The position numbers and the translations under genes are program-made. This document shows positions 34,966 to 42,676 of a DNA stretch of 64,000 nt, in pieces; within the stretch, counting starts at the first letter, position 1, and each line of letters opens with the position of its first letter. The stretch comes from Methanobacteriota archaeon (GTDB lineage: Archaea; Thermoplasmatota; Thermoplasmata; UBA10834): positions 252,896 through 316,895 of the forward strand of contig CP070748.1 of NCBI GenBank assembly GCA_020348345.1, given 5' to 3'. Under the pieces are notes generated by a model. It saw nothing but the letters and a program-made list of their open reading frames with translations, was not told the DNA's origin and ran no database searches.

Positions 34966-35691
34966 GTGCAATCCAACGCCGCTCCCAGCGAAGACAGGAT
35001 ACTGACATACATCGATGGTTTTGACAACAAGATAGGAGGAGGTGTACGCAAAGGCCATGTAGTGCTTCTGGCAGGCACGCCAGGTACTATGAAATCCTCC
35101 ATTGCCCTTAACCTCCTGTACAACAACGTGAAGAAGCGCGACATGAATGCTCTGTACGTCTCAATCGAGGAAAGCAAGGAGAGCCTCCTGGAAGGAATGG
35201 ACCGATTGGGATTCGGAGAGGTTGATGAGAGCAAGTTGTTCATAGTTGACATCGGCAAGCTGCGCCTCGAACATACGGATGCGGATATCGGAAGGGACTG
35301 GTTCAAGATACTGAAGGAGTACCTGCGCAAGAAGGTCGAGAACGAAGGGGTGGAGCTCATTGTGATAGACTCACTGACCGCAGTCTACTCACTGACGCAT
35401 ATCCAGAGCCCGAGACAGGAACTGTTCCACTTCTTCGGCTTTCTCAAGAGGTTGGGAGTCACGACCTTCCTCATTTCCGAGACGCAGCAGAACGGAAGCG
35501 CCTTCGGACCATTCCACGAAGACTACCTCGCGGACGGAACGATCCAGGTCAAGTTCGTGGACGTCGGCGAATCGGATGTGCAGCTGAGAATCCGCGCAGT
35601 CAAGATGCGACACTCGAAGATACACCACGGCTACCTGACGCTGATCTTCCGAGACGGGCAGTTCATGGCAACACCGCCTATCGCAGAATGA
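34966..35691 (+). CDS. KaiC/RecA-superfamily ATPase
   Basis: A 241-residue single-domain KaiC-like ATPase. The P-loop is LAGTPGTMKSS near residue 45, Walker B is VELIVIDSLTAVY, and LISETQQNG marks the following strand. The first residues, DRILTYIDGFDNKIGGGVRKG, show the usual entry to this fold. There are no autokinase Ser/Thr doublets of the clock protein, so it is a single-domain archaeal relative of unknown role in signalling. The GTG start at 34966 has AGGAGGGA 6-13 bases upstream and no ATG alternative. Two more KaiC-like proteins lie at 54681-56235. Confidence 0.88.
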   Translation: MQSNAAPSEDRILTYIDGFDNKIGGGVRKGHVVLLAGTPGTMKSSIALNLLYNNVKKRDMNALYVSIEESKESLLEGMDRLGFGEVDESKLFIVDIGKLRLEHTDADIGRDWFKILKEYLRKKVENEGVELIVIDSLTAVYSLTHIQSPRQELFHFFGFLKRLGVTTFLISETQQNGSAFGPFHEDYLADGTIQVKFVDVGESDVQLRIRAVKMRHSKIHHGYLTLIFRDGQFMATPPIAE

Positions 35692-35744
35692 GCATTCCAA
35701 CTGGCGAACGTCTCTGCCCCATGCGCCAGACGACTTCAGGTCTT

Positions 35745-36140
35745 CTACAAACCGCCCTTGATCTTGGTCCGGTCTATCTTCATGCCCTGAGGCGTCACCA
35801 TAAGCAGGTTCTTGCCAACGCCAGCCACATCGCCGTTCACGTCGCGGGCGACGTTCTTGAGCTCTGAAGTGATTCGCTTCATGGTCAGGTCATCGTTGGC
35901 TATCGAGGTGAAGTCCAGTATCACAGCGTTGCCTGCATAGACCTCGCTAGTGAGAAGCGACAGATCCTCGTATCGGTATAACTCGCCGACCTTGACCATC
36001 GTGCTCGTTTCGTCCCCGCCAAGGATGTGCTCATCCTCAAAAGTCATCTCGCTCAGGTCGATATACTGCTCTGCGCTGGCATGCTGTCTGCCTTCGGATT
36101 CCTGCGATGAAGGGAATGTCTTCTTCTTCAGAATTGTCAC
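35745..36140 (-). CDS. sepF: SepF-like cell-division protein
   Basis: A 131-residue protein ending in the SepF core: VKVGELYRYEDLSLLTSEV, AVILDFTSIANDDLTMKRI, then DVAGVGKNLLMVTPQGMKI. SepF anchors FtsZ to the membrane in archaea with FtsZ division. The N-terminal VTILKKKTF is a possible membrane-binding segment. The frame is open to 36269, but that part overlaps the PUA gene. A TATA box at 36176-36184 and GAGGG 6 bases before GTG 36140 favour the short form. It lies downstream of the PUA and TPR genes on the same strand but probably has its own promoter. Confidence 0.88.
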   Translation of the reverse strand: MTILKKKTFPSSQESEGRQHASAEQYIDLSEMTFEDEHILGGDETSTMVKVGELYRYEDLSLLTSEVYAGNAVILDFTSIANDDLTMKRITSELKNVARDVNGDVAGVGKNLLMVTPQGMKIDRTKIKGGL

Positions 36141-36175
36141 CGTGCATCCCTCTGGATAAGGTATAACCTTGTTCA

Positions 36176-36184
36176 GATATAAAG
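36176..36184 (-). promoter_or_regulatory. TATA box for sepF
   Basis: CTTTATATC on the minus strand. It predicts initiation near 36153, just before the GTG at 36140, and lies upstream of the end of the PUA gene at 36226 on the transcript path, giving sepF its own promoter. Confidence 0.5.
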
Positions 36185-36225
36185 TTTCCAACCCTTCCGG
36201 GGTTCCTCTCGGGAATCGAGAAGGT

Positions 36226-36729
36226 CTATTGTTCCCCATCTTCATCCAGAGACCAGAGCTTGTCGCCAACGTAATGCAGCGAGATGACCGCCTTGCCTTT
36301 CGGCTTGGCCTTGAGGCCCTCGGCGGAGGCGATTGCCTTGCCTACGGCAAGCGGACGAAGGTTCTTCTCGTCCCGAACCCACACGAGGTCGCCTTCCGTG
36401 ATCGTCTCGTCCGCATCTACGATTCCAGGGCCCATCACATCGGCTCCGTTGGCCACGAATCTGACAGCTCCCATATCGACCGTTACAAACCTCTTCGACG
36501 CCCCGTATTCGAGTATGCCGCGGATGGTCAGAAACGGTTCATCATCGATGACCAGTCCCAGCAGCGCACCGTCCACGAACAGGACATCGAACTCGGGAGC
36601 TTCCGCCCTGTCAACGGTTTCGCTCTCGGTGAAGGACTTCGTCCCCAATGCGGCGTCTATGGCTGAAGACATGGCGGAGATCTCCTTGTGACGCAGTCTG
36701 TGCCGCCTCCGTATCTTCAATCTAACCAT
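36226..36729 (-). CDS. PUA-domain RNA-binding protein
   Basis: A 167-residue protein. The N-terminal half is a small alpha/beta domain (VRLKIRRRHRLRHKEI...), and the C-terminal half is a PUA domain: KRFVTVDMGAVRFVANGADVMGPGIVDADETITEGDLVWV. The layout is that of archaeal MCT-1/Tma20-like proteins, which bind ribosomes or tRNA. ATG 36729 overlaps the TPR stop by 13 bases, with GGGAGGT upstream, a sign of coupling. The frame is open further upstream, but only inside the TPR gene. Confidence 0.85.
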   Translation of the reverse strand: MVRLKIRRRHRLRHKEISAMSSAIDAALGTKSFTESETVDRAEAPEFDVLFVDGALLGLVIDDEPFLTIRGILEYGASKRFVTVDMGAVRFVANGADVMGPGIVDADETITEGDLVWVRDEKNLRPLAVGKAIASAEGLKAKPKGKAVISLHYVGDKLWSLDEDGEQ

Positions 36730-38852
36730 CCGCGCAGACCTCCCGATGGCTTCACCGAAGGCTTGGCGAGGCACCTTCCCTTCAGCTCCTTCGCCCACGC
36801 CTCCGCCTCAGCCGCTCGCCTGCTATCCCCCATGGACTCGAACGCCTTCGCCTTAATCTCATGCGGCTCCCAATCGGCAGCGTCGACGCCGGCCGCGATC
36901 CTAGCAGCTTCGACAGCTTCCTCGAATCGATTGAGGCTGAGCAGCGCATTCGCAAGGCCGAGCGCAACAGCATGATCACCCGGAGCCCGGTCGAGTATGA
37001 GCCGATACTGCTCGGTCGCCGCCTTCAGATTGCCGACCATTGCCTCGATCTCGGCCACAAGCCTGTCCCGCTCATCTGCAGGACACCGCGAGGCGAAATC
37101 GAGGGCCTTCTGACGATCTTGTGTGGCCGCTATGGCCTTGGCAGCCATAAGACGCCCCTTTTGGGTCATATCTTCGAAGGGTATCACCGACAGCCGTTCC
37201 GATACGCAGGACCAATCTTCCTGACTCGCCAGGAAGGCAGCGTAAGGCAGGACTCGATCGGGCTCCTTCTGTCCGTCGGCCACATGGACGAGCTCGTGAG
37301 GCAGCTCGGAGATGCCCGCCACGCGACATATCTCGAACGCGAGGGGCAAGGCGTCCATATCAGGATGGCGAGAGGTTACAGCCCGGACCGCCGAATCCAA
37401 TGCATCTGTATGGCGCCCAAGGCGAAATAGGACCGATGCCTTCATCCGCCAGGGATCGCCGTCCATAGGTAGTTTGGATACCATCTCTTCAGCGCAAGCC
37501 AGCGCACGGTCGTATGAGATGTGTGCGCCCGACCCGTCTCCCATCCTCGTCAGAATATCGCCGCGCTCAATCCAGCCGTCACAGAGCGTGGGATTCAAGG
37601 CAAGAGCATTCTCGATTGATGCCAGAGCATCGTCGGTTCTTCCAAGCTGCAGAGCAATAAGAGACCGCGCCCTCCAAGCCTCATCGTACGAAGGGTTGAG
37701 GTCCAGGGATTCGAGCACGAGCTCGTATCCCTCCTCCACCTCGCCTATCGCCGCCTTGCATACGCCTTTCGCGTAGATGGCGTAGTCGAAGTCAGGGCGA
37801 ATCTCCAGAGAACGATCGTGGAACGGAATGGCATCCTCATATCTGCCCATCTTCTCCAGTGCGTTGCCTATGTTGTTCCACGCAATCTCGTAGTCGGGGT
37901 CCACATCGATCGCCTCGACGAAGCTCGGCAATGAGTCCGCGTATCTACCTAGGTTGTAGAGAGCGTTCCCCAAATTATTGAGAAGTATGGGATCGGAAGA
38001 ATCTATCTCCAGCGCTTTCTCGTAGCATCTGACCGCCTCTTCAAGGCGGTCCACGCCGTGTAGCGTGTAACCCTTGTTATACCATGCGTGCTTATAGCTT
38101 GGATTGACCGCAATTGCCCTGTCGAACGCCGCGAGAGCTCGTTCAATCCGTCCATAACAGAAACACGAGTAGCCGTAGTTGTTCCAAATCTGCGGGTCAT
38201 CGGGCGACAATTCGACAGCGCGTCTGAGCGACTTGATCGCTTTCTTATAGTCCCCAAGCTCGTGTCGGATGCCTCCGAGATGTGCGTGACCCAGTGCGTC
38301 GTCCGGAAACGCCGAGATATACCTCTCACAGCATTCGATTGCGCGATCACCATCGCGAGCTCTGATATACAGGTCGGATTGTATCAGAAGCAGTGACTTG
38401 TCCTTCACTGCAGCAGCCGACAATCCCTCTATCGCGGTCCTTGCCTTTCTGAAACGTCCCGCCTCGATCAACGACTCAGCGAGGCCTATCAGATTCTCGG
38501 TTCGGTCGGGATTGAAACGAGCGGCTTTGGAGTATGCTCTGGCGGCTGCCCCGTACCTCTCCTGTGCGAAGAGACAGTTCCCGAGATTGTGCCATGCCAG
38601 TTCGTACTCGGGCGACTGAGATAGGGCGGATCTGTAGCATTCAGCGGCGGCTTCCCTCCTATCGAGGGCATCAAGAGCAGCTCCCTTGTTGTTTAGCGCA
38701 ACCACGTTCGAGAGACCATTGGAAATGGCGTCGTCCAAGAGGTCTATCGCCAGCAGATACTCGCCCCGATCGTAAGCCTCGTTCGCCTCGTTAAACAGCT
38801 CCGCAGCTCTCTCGGCGCTCTCTGAGTCGCCCTTCCTAGCAATCTGAGTCAA
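36717..38852 (-). CDS. Large TPR-repeat protein
   Basis: A protein of about 711 residues with at least a dozen 34-residue tetratricopeptide repeats from about residue 15 to 460. Examples are AWHNLGNCLFAQERYGAAARAYSKAARFNP and IWNNYGYSCFCYGRIERALAAFDRAIAVNP. The C-terminal third has weaker repeats. No catalytic or membrane segment is visible. TPR superhelices hold protein complexes together; the partner is unknown. The start is uncertain: ATG 38948 lies upstream of the likely transcript start, so TTG 38852 is taken. Coupled to the PUA gene. Confidence 0.82.
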   Translation of the reverse strand: MTQIARKGDSESAERAAELFNEANEAYDRGEYLLAIDLLDDAISNGLSNVVALNNKGAALDALDRREAAAECYRSALSQSPEYELAWHNLGNCLFAQERYGAAARAYSKAARFNPDRTENLIGLAESLIEAGRFRKARTAIEGLSAAAVKDKSLLLIQSDLYIRARDGDRAIECCERYISAFPDDALGHAHLGGIRHELGDYKKAIKSLRRAVELSPDDPQIWNNYGYSCFCYGRIERALAAFDRAIAVNPSYKHAWYNKGYTLHGVDRLEEAVRCYEKALEIDSSDPILLNNLGNALYNLGRYADSLPSFVEAIDVDPDYEIAWNNIGNALEKMGRYEDAIPFHDRSLEIRPDFDYAIYAKGVCKAAIGEVEEGYELVLESLDLNPSYDEAWRARSLIALQLGRTDDALASIENALALNPTLCDGWIERGDILTRMGDGSGAHISYDRALACAEEMVSKLPMDGDPWRMKASVLFRLGRHTDALDSAVRAVTSRHPDMDALPLAFEICRVAGISELPHELVHVADGQKEPDRVLPYAAFLASQEDWSCVSERLSVIPFEDMTQKGRLMAAKAIAATQDRQKALDFASRCPADERDRLVAEIEAMVGNLKAATEQYRLILDRAPGDHAVALGLANALLSLNRFEEAVEAARIAAGVDAADWEPHEIKAKAFESMGDSRRAAEAEAWAKELKGRCLAKPSVKPSGGLRGWLD

Positions 38853-38935
38853 GCGCCCTTTCCATGTAAACAGACATAGATATTCTTTTTGAATGGCGCA
38901 GTGTAACGGCGCAGCGCCCCTTTCGCTCCCCCAAA

Positions 38936-38962
38936 CTTTATATTTCACATCGAGTATAATTC
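38936..38962. promoter_or_regulatory. Divergent promoter pair
   Basis: The plus strand has CTTTATATTT at 38936-38945, pointing to the gene at 38985 (start near 38970). The minus strand has ATTATACTC at 38954-38962, pointing to the TPR gene. The boxes face away from each other within 27 bases. Confidence 0.4.
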
Positions 38963-38984
38963 GGCTTCAGAGGGGTGCAGCGAG

Positions 38985-39770
38985 ATGCTTGTCCTGTTCA
39001 CGTCGTCACCGAGGTCAATGATTAGGGCATATCTCGCTGCAAGAGTGAATAACGGGAAGACGATAGAGAAGACTCGTGGCCGGAAGTTCTTCTTCGAGGA
39101 CACACTAGACGCCGACGAAGCCGATTACGACAAGCTGTATGAGGAGTATAGAGAGAAGTTCGGCGGCCTCGATTTCCTGGAGAATCAGAAGTTGTACGAG
39201 ATAATGGAGGACGAGATGTTCTGGGCATCGCGGTTTGCTGCCAGGGACAGAAACCAGCTGATATTCAGAGTCCTTCAACTGATTGAGGCGAAAGGCACCA
39301 AAGCCTATCTGGCGCAGGAGGCTCCTGAGGCGAAGGAGATGAAGGACAGGGTTCGCCGAGTCAGCGGCGAGTTCCGCAGAGCAAGGGACTTCCTATCGTT
39401 CACGGAGGATGTGGCGAACAAGGTGCTCATTGGCAGGGCGACCTTCGAGCACAGGGTTGTTGACCTCGTGCTGAGACACTTCGCACGGCGGAAGCCTGGC
39501 TACGCAATTGCCATACTCGACGACGAACACGCCCACATCTGCCTCGACGACGAGATACTGATCGATTCGCGCGAACGGTTCCCAAGCAGGAAGGGCAGAA
39601 AGGACGCGCGAAGGTACTGGCTATTGCTCTCCGACATCAAGAATCTCAGCTCAAAGAAAGATCCCGATTATGACAGGGAGGCACTGCCCGATAACTACTG
39701 GAAGTGGGTGACTGAAGGGACCAAGACGGCGACGACTGCTGGCACTCGAACGCTCGATGATTTTCCGTGA
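38985..39770 (+). CDS. DUF4130-like protein (TIGR03915 family), tentative
   Basis: A 261-residue protein. The segment DRVRRVSGEFRRARDFLSF, then ATFEHRVVDLVLRHFARRKPGYAIAILDDEHAHICL, follows the arrangement of DUF4130 (conserved R..R, F..F, H..V..L..HFA.R.P...W.I.D..R). That family usually pairs with a radical SAM protein thought to act in DNA modification or repair; none is adjacent here. The C-terminus (LPDNYWKWVTEGTK) differs from bacterial members. ATG 38985 has GAGGGGTG upstream. Identification is by pattern only. Confidence 0.55.
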   Translation: MLVLFTSSPRSMIRAYLAARVNNGKTIEKTRGRKFFFEDTLDADEADYDKLYEEYREKFGGLDFLENQKLYEIMEDEMFWASRFAARDRNQLIFRVLQLIEAKGTKAYLAQEAPEAKEMKDRVRRVSGEFRRARDFLSFTEDVANKVLIGRATFEHRVVDLVLRHFARRKPGYAIAILDDEHAHICLDDEILIDSRERFPSRKGRKDARRYWLLLSDIKNLSSKKDPDYDREALPDNYWKWVTEGTKTATTAGTRTLDDFP

Positions 39771-39917
39771 TCTGTGACGACATTTTCGTCCATCCATGCA
39801 CATCGTTGGGCCTGACGCGGGCGCCCGAAAGCTGCCAGATAGCGATCTCTGCCGAATAAGTATATTAGGTCATCAGCACCTTTACTTAAAGCTGGGCATC
39901 GGCCAGGAGCAGTAGCT

Positions 39918-40631
39918 TTGAACATTATCGAGAGTGATGAAGGCACCGTGAAGGGCCTTTCACTGTACATGGATCTGCTGAGCCACGATATTCTGAACTT
40001 GAACCAGACCGTGCTGAGCTACATCGAACTGCTGGCTTCGTCGTCGGACCTCGACACGAGGTCACTGGAGCACGCGAGAAGGGCGACATCGCAGATCAGG
40101 ATCTCGACGCAGATAATTGAGAGCATAAACACTCTATGTCGCCTGCAGAAGGAGGACTTGTCAATCACAGCGGCGGATCTCTCCGACGTGGTTGGAAGCG
40201 CGGCAGAGGCACTTGAGAGTCTGATACCCCATCGGGACATCAGATGCACTGTGAGCCGCGTCGAGAATGCGCTAGTCGTCGATGCCAGGAACCTCGTGTC
40301 GCAGTCAATGCTCAACGCTCTTATGAACATGACTCAGCTCGACCAGTCAGATTCGCCGGAGATAGACATCAGCCTGGAACGCGCTTCTGATTACGCTGCT
40401 GGGGCATGGCGTGTGCTGATGCGCGATACGAAGCTGACACTCCCTGCGAACATCGACCTTGATGCCGTAAGCAAAGCGCGCGGCGAAGAGCGCTCCAAAA
40501 CCGTCAAGCTCGCGGGAGTGCTGCTGTCCAAGATGATGGTCGAAAAGCTTGGAGGCACTTTCGATATCGACCGCATGGAGGGGGGCGGCGTCACATTCAG
40601 GATTGTTCTCAAAGGAGCTGATGTGCAATGA
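39918..40631 (+). CDS. Small histidine kinase with divergent ATPase domain
   Basis: A 237-residue soluble kinase without sensor domain. The H-box is LLSHDILNLNQTVLSYIELL, the same HD.LN.NQ variant seen in the kinase at 4488-5813. The ATPase half is degenerate: an N-box-like SMLNALMNM is present, but the DXGXG G1 box is replaced by RDTKLTLP, and only GGGVTFRIVL at the end is recognisable. It may be inactive or atypical. TTG 39918 is the start, with AGGAG 9 bases upstream. It overlaps the response regulator by 4 bases (ATGA). Confidence 0.78.
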   Translation: MNIIESDEGTVKGLSLYMDLLSHDILNLNQTVLSYIELLASSSDLDTRSLEHARRATSQIRISTQIIESINTLCRLQKEDLSITAADLSDVVGSAAEALESLIPHRDIRCTVSRVENALVVDARNLVSQSMLNALMNMTQLDQSDSPEIDISLERASDYAAGAWRVLMRDTKLTLPANIDLDAVSKARGEERSKTVKLAGVLLSKMMVEKLGGTFDIDRMEGGGVTFRIVLKGADVQ

Positions 40632-40990
40632 CTAGCGTCCTCATAGTGGATGACGAGCTCTTCATCGTCGAGCTGTACAGAGACATACTGCAGCTCCGCG
40701 GCTACAAGGTCGTCGGAACGGCGTTCGACGGCGAGGAGGCTCTGAGAAGGTACAACGAGAGCATGGACAAGCCCGATGTGGTGATAATGGACCACAGGAT
40801 GCCGGTCATGAACGGCGTCGAAGCCACGAAGGAGATAATGAGAGTCAACCCAAAGCAGAAGGTGATTTTCGTCAGTGCGGATGTTCTCGTCGAGAAAGAG
40901 GCCAAGGATGCTGGCGCGACGGAGTTCCTGCCCAAACCCTTCAGGATGGACGATCTCATAGATCGGATGCGCAGAGTCTCCGGTCAGTGA
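40628..40990 (+). CDS. Response regulator receiver (CheY-like)
   Basis: A 120-residue stand-alone receiver domain. The acidic pair is VDDELFIV, the phospho-acceptor Asp is in VVIMDHRMPVMNG, the Thr/Ser position is in VIFVSADV and the Lys is in FLPKPFRM. There is no output domain, so it acts through protein contacts. It is coupled to the kinase by an ATGA overlap. Confidence 0.95.
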   Translation: MTSVLIVDDELFIVELYRDILQLRGYKVVGTAFDGEEALRRYNESMDKPDVVIMDHRMPVMNGVEATKEIMRVNPKQKVIFVSADVLVEKEAKDAGATEFLPKPFRMDDLIDRMRRVSGQ

Positions 40991-41023
40991 TCTGCCCCTT
41001 CCACGAATCGAGGACGGCAGCCA

Positions 41024-41032
41024 GATATATAT
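41024..41032 (+). promoter_or_regulatory. TATA box for egsA
   Basis: GATATATAT in the short gap after the response regulator gene. Initiation near 41054 gives a 47-base leader that contains GAAGGTAA before the TTG at 41101. Confidence 0.45.
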
Positions 41033-41100
41033 GACTATACACATATAGAAAGAGATAGTTTGAAGATGAGGGCCATCATATCGGAACGAAGGTAACGGTA

Positions 41101-42168
41101 TTGACGACTGACAGTTTCACGAAGGCAAAAGCCATGCACTTCCCGAGGCAAGTCCTCGCCGGCCACAATGTGGCCAGTGAGATCGGGCAGATGTCCAGGG
41201 AATTCGAGCTCGACGGTCCTGCGCTCCTGGTCACGGGAACCACGACCGGAAAGCTGGCGGCGAAGCTGGTCGAGGAGGCGCTTGCCGACCACGATTACGA
41301 GGTGCAGACGATCACTGTTGGCGAAGCTAGCAGAGATAATCTCATCAAGGTGGAGGAGGCGACCAAGGAGGTCAAGGCCTCCTTCCTCATAGGAGTCGGC
41401 GGTGGCAGCAAGATAGACCTGGCCAAGCTTGCTTCTGGGAATCTGAAGATGCCTTTTCTCAGCGTGCCCACGTCCGCCGCTCATGATGGAATAGCAAGTC
41501 CAAGAGCATCGATCAAAGACGGAGGCAACTCTCTCTCGCTCAATGCGAGCGTTCCGCTAGGGGTTGTGGCTGACACCGCACTGATCGTCAAGGCGCCATA
41601 TAGGCTCCTTGCGTCTGGCTGTGCGGATGTGATATCAAACTCGACCGCTGTGCTGGATTGGGAACTCGCATCGAGGCTCAGGGGGGAATTCTTCAGCTCA
41701 AGTGCCGCGAACCTCGCCAAGTACGCAGCCGAGTCAATCATCGACAATGCGGCTGCGATAAAGCCCAACCTGGAGGATAGTGTCTGGGTGGCTATACGGC
41801 CGATCATAATCTCAGGCATCTCGATGGCGGTGGCCAGCTCATCTCGCCCGACGAGCGGCTCTGAGCATATGTTCTCACACGTTCTCGATAAAGAAGCGCC
41901 CGGCAAAGCTCTCCACGGAGAGCAATGCGGCGTCGGATCAATCATGATGATGTACCTCCACGGAGGCGATTGGGAGAAGATCCGCGAAGCGTTGCGCATG
42001 ATAGGTGCGCCGACGAACGCGGAGGAGCTGGGAATCTCTCCAGAGCAGATTGTGGATGCTCTCGTGCACGCGCACGAGATCAGGAAGGACAGATACACCA
42101 TCCTGGGCGACAGAGGCTTGACCTCCGATGCTGCCGAGCGCTTGGCGAAGATCACAAGAATGATCTGA
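41101..42168 (+). CDS. egsA: sn-Glycerol-1-phosphate dehydrogenase
   Basis: A 355-residue NAD(P)/Zn enzyme reducing dihydroxyacetone phosphate to sn-glycerol-1-phosphate, the defining first step of archaeal membrane lipids. Motifs: IGVGGGSKIDLAKLA for the cofactor, PTSAAHDGIASPRASI for substrate and metal, and SSRPTSGSEHMFSHVLD plus LHGEQCGVG for the zinc His residues. The length is canonical. The start is TTG 41101; ATG 41134 would cut into the first strand (MHFPRQVLAGHNV) less plausibly. Confidence 0.96.
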   Translation: MTTDSFTKAKAMHFPRQVLAGHNVASEIGQMSREFELDGPALLVTGTTTGKLAAKLVEEALADHDYEVQTITVGEASRDNLIKVEEATKEVKASFLIGVGGGSKIDLAKLASGNLKMPFLSVPTSAAHDGIASPRASIKDGGNSLSLNASVPLGVVADTALIVKAPYRLLASGCADVISNSTAVLDWELASRLRGEFFSSSAANLAKYAAESIIDNAAAIKPNLEDSVWVAIRPIIISGISMAVASSSRPTSGSEHMFSHVLDKEAPGKALHGEQCGVGSIMMMYLHGGDWEKIREALRMIGAPTNAEELGISPEQIVDALVHAHEIRKDRYTILGDRGLTSDAAERLAKITRMI

Positions 42169-42194
42169 TGTGGCAGTATCAAAGGGGAGTCAGT

Positions 42195-42623
42195 ATGGTT
42201 CTGGTTACGGTCGTTGGAAAGACTCAGTGCAAGGAAGGCTTCGAGTTCGTCTTCGGAGGGGCGCTGGCAGAGTGCAGAGACTGCAAGGTGAGAAATGTCT
42301 GCTTTCATCTGGAGGAGAACAGACGGTATAGGGTCAAGAGCGTGAGGGAAGTACAGCACGATTGCAGGATTCACGAGGGCGGCGTGAGAGTGGTCGAGGT
42401 CGAGAAGATACCGCTGAAGGCTGTGATCCCTGCCAGAGCAGCCCTGGAGGGGGCCATGCTGACCTTCGAGGAAGTGCGATGCAGAGACCTAAGCTGCCCC
42501 AGCTACAGACTGTGCAGACCGTTGGGCGCATCGGAGGGTATGCGGTTCAAGATTCTGTCGGTCGAGAACGGTGAAGTCGAGTGCGAAAGGGGGTCCAAGC
42601 TGAAGACGGTCCTTCTTGAATGA
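42195..42623 (+). CDS. UPF0179 family protein
   Basis: A 142-residue archaeal conserved protein. It has Cys in ECRDCKVRNVCFHLEENRRYRV, HDCRIHEGGVRVVEV and FEEVRCRDLSCPSYRLCRP. These Cys clusters and the G.RF.I.....V.C.RG...K.V core are UPF0179 features. The Cys could bind a metal or Fe-S centre; the function is unknown. Start ATG 42195 follows AAGGGGAG. It lies 26 bases after egsA and is probably co-transcribed. Confidence 0.9.
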   Translation: MVLVTVVGKTQCKEGFEFVFGGALAECRDCKVRNVCFHLEENRRYRVKSVREVQHDCRIHEGGVRVVEVEKIPLKAVIPARAALEGAMLTFEEVRCRDLSCPSYRLCRPLGASEGMRFKILSVENGEVECERGSKLKTVLLE

Positions 42624-42676
42624 CATCATCGGACATTACTCAGGAGCCTATAGACTCCTGCGAAAACCGAGGCTAC

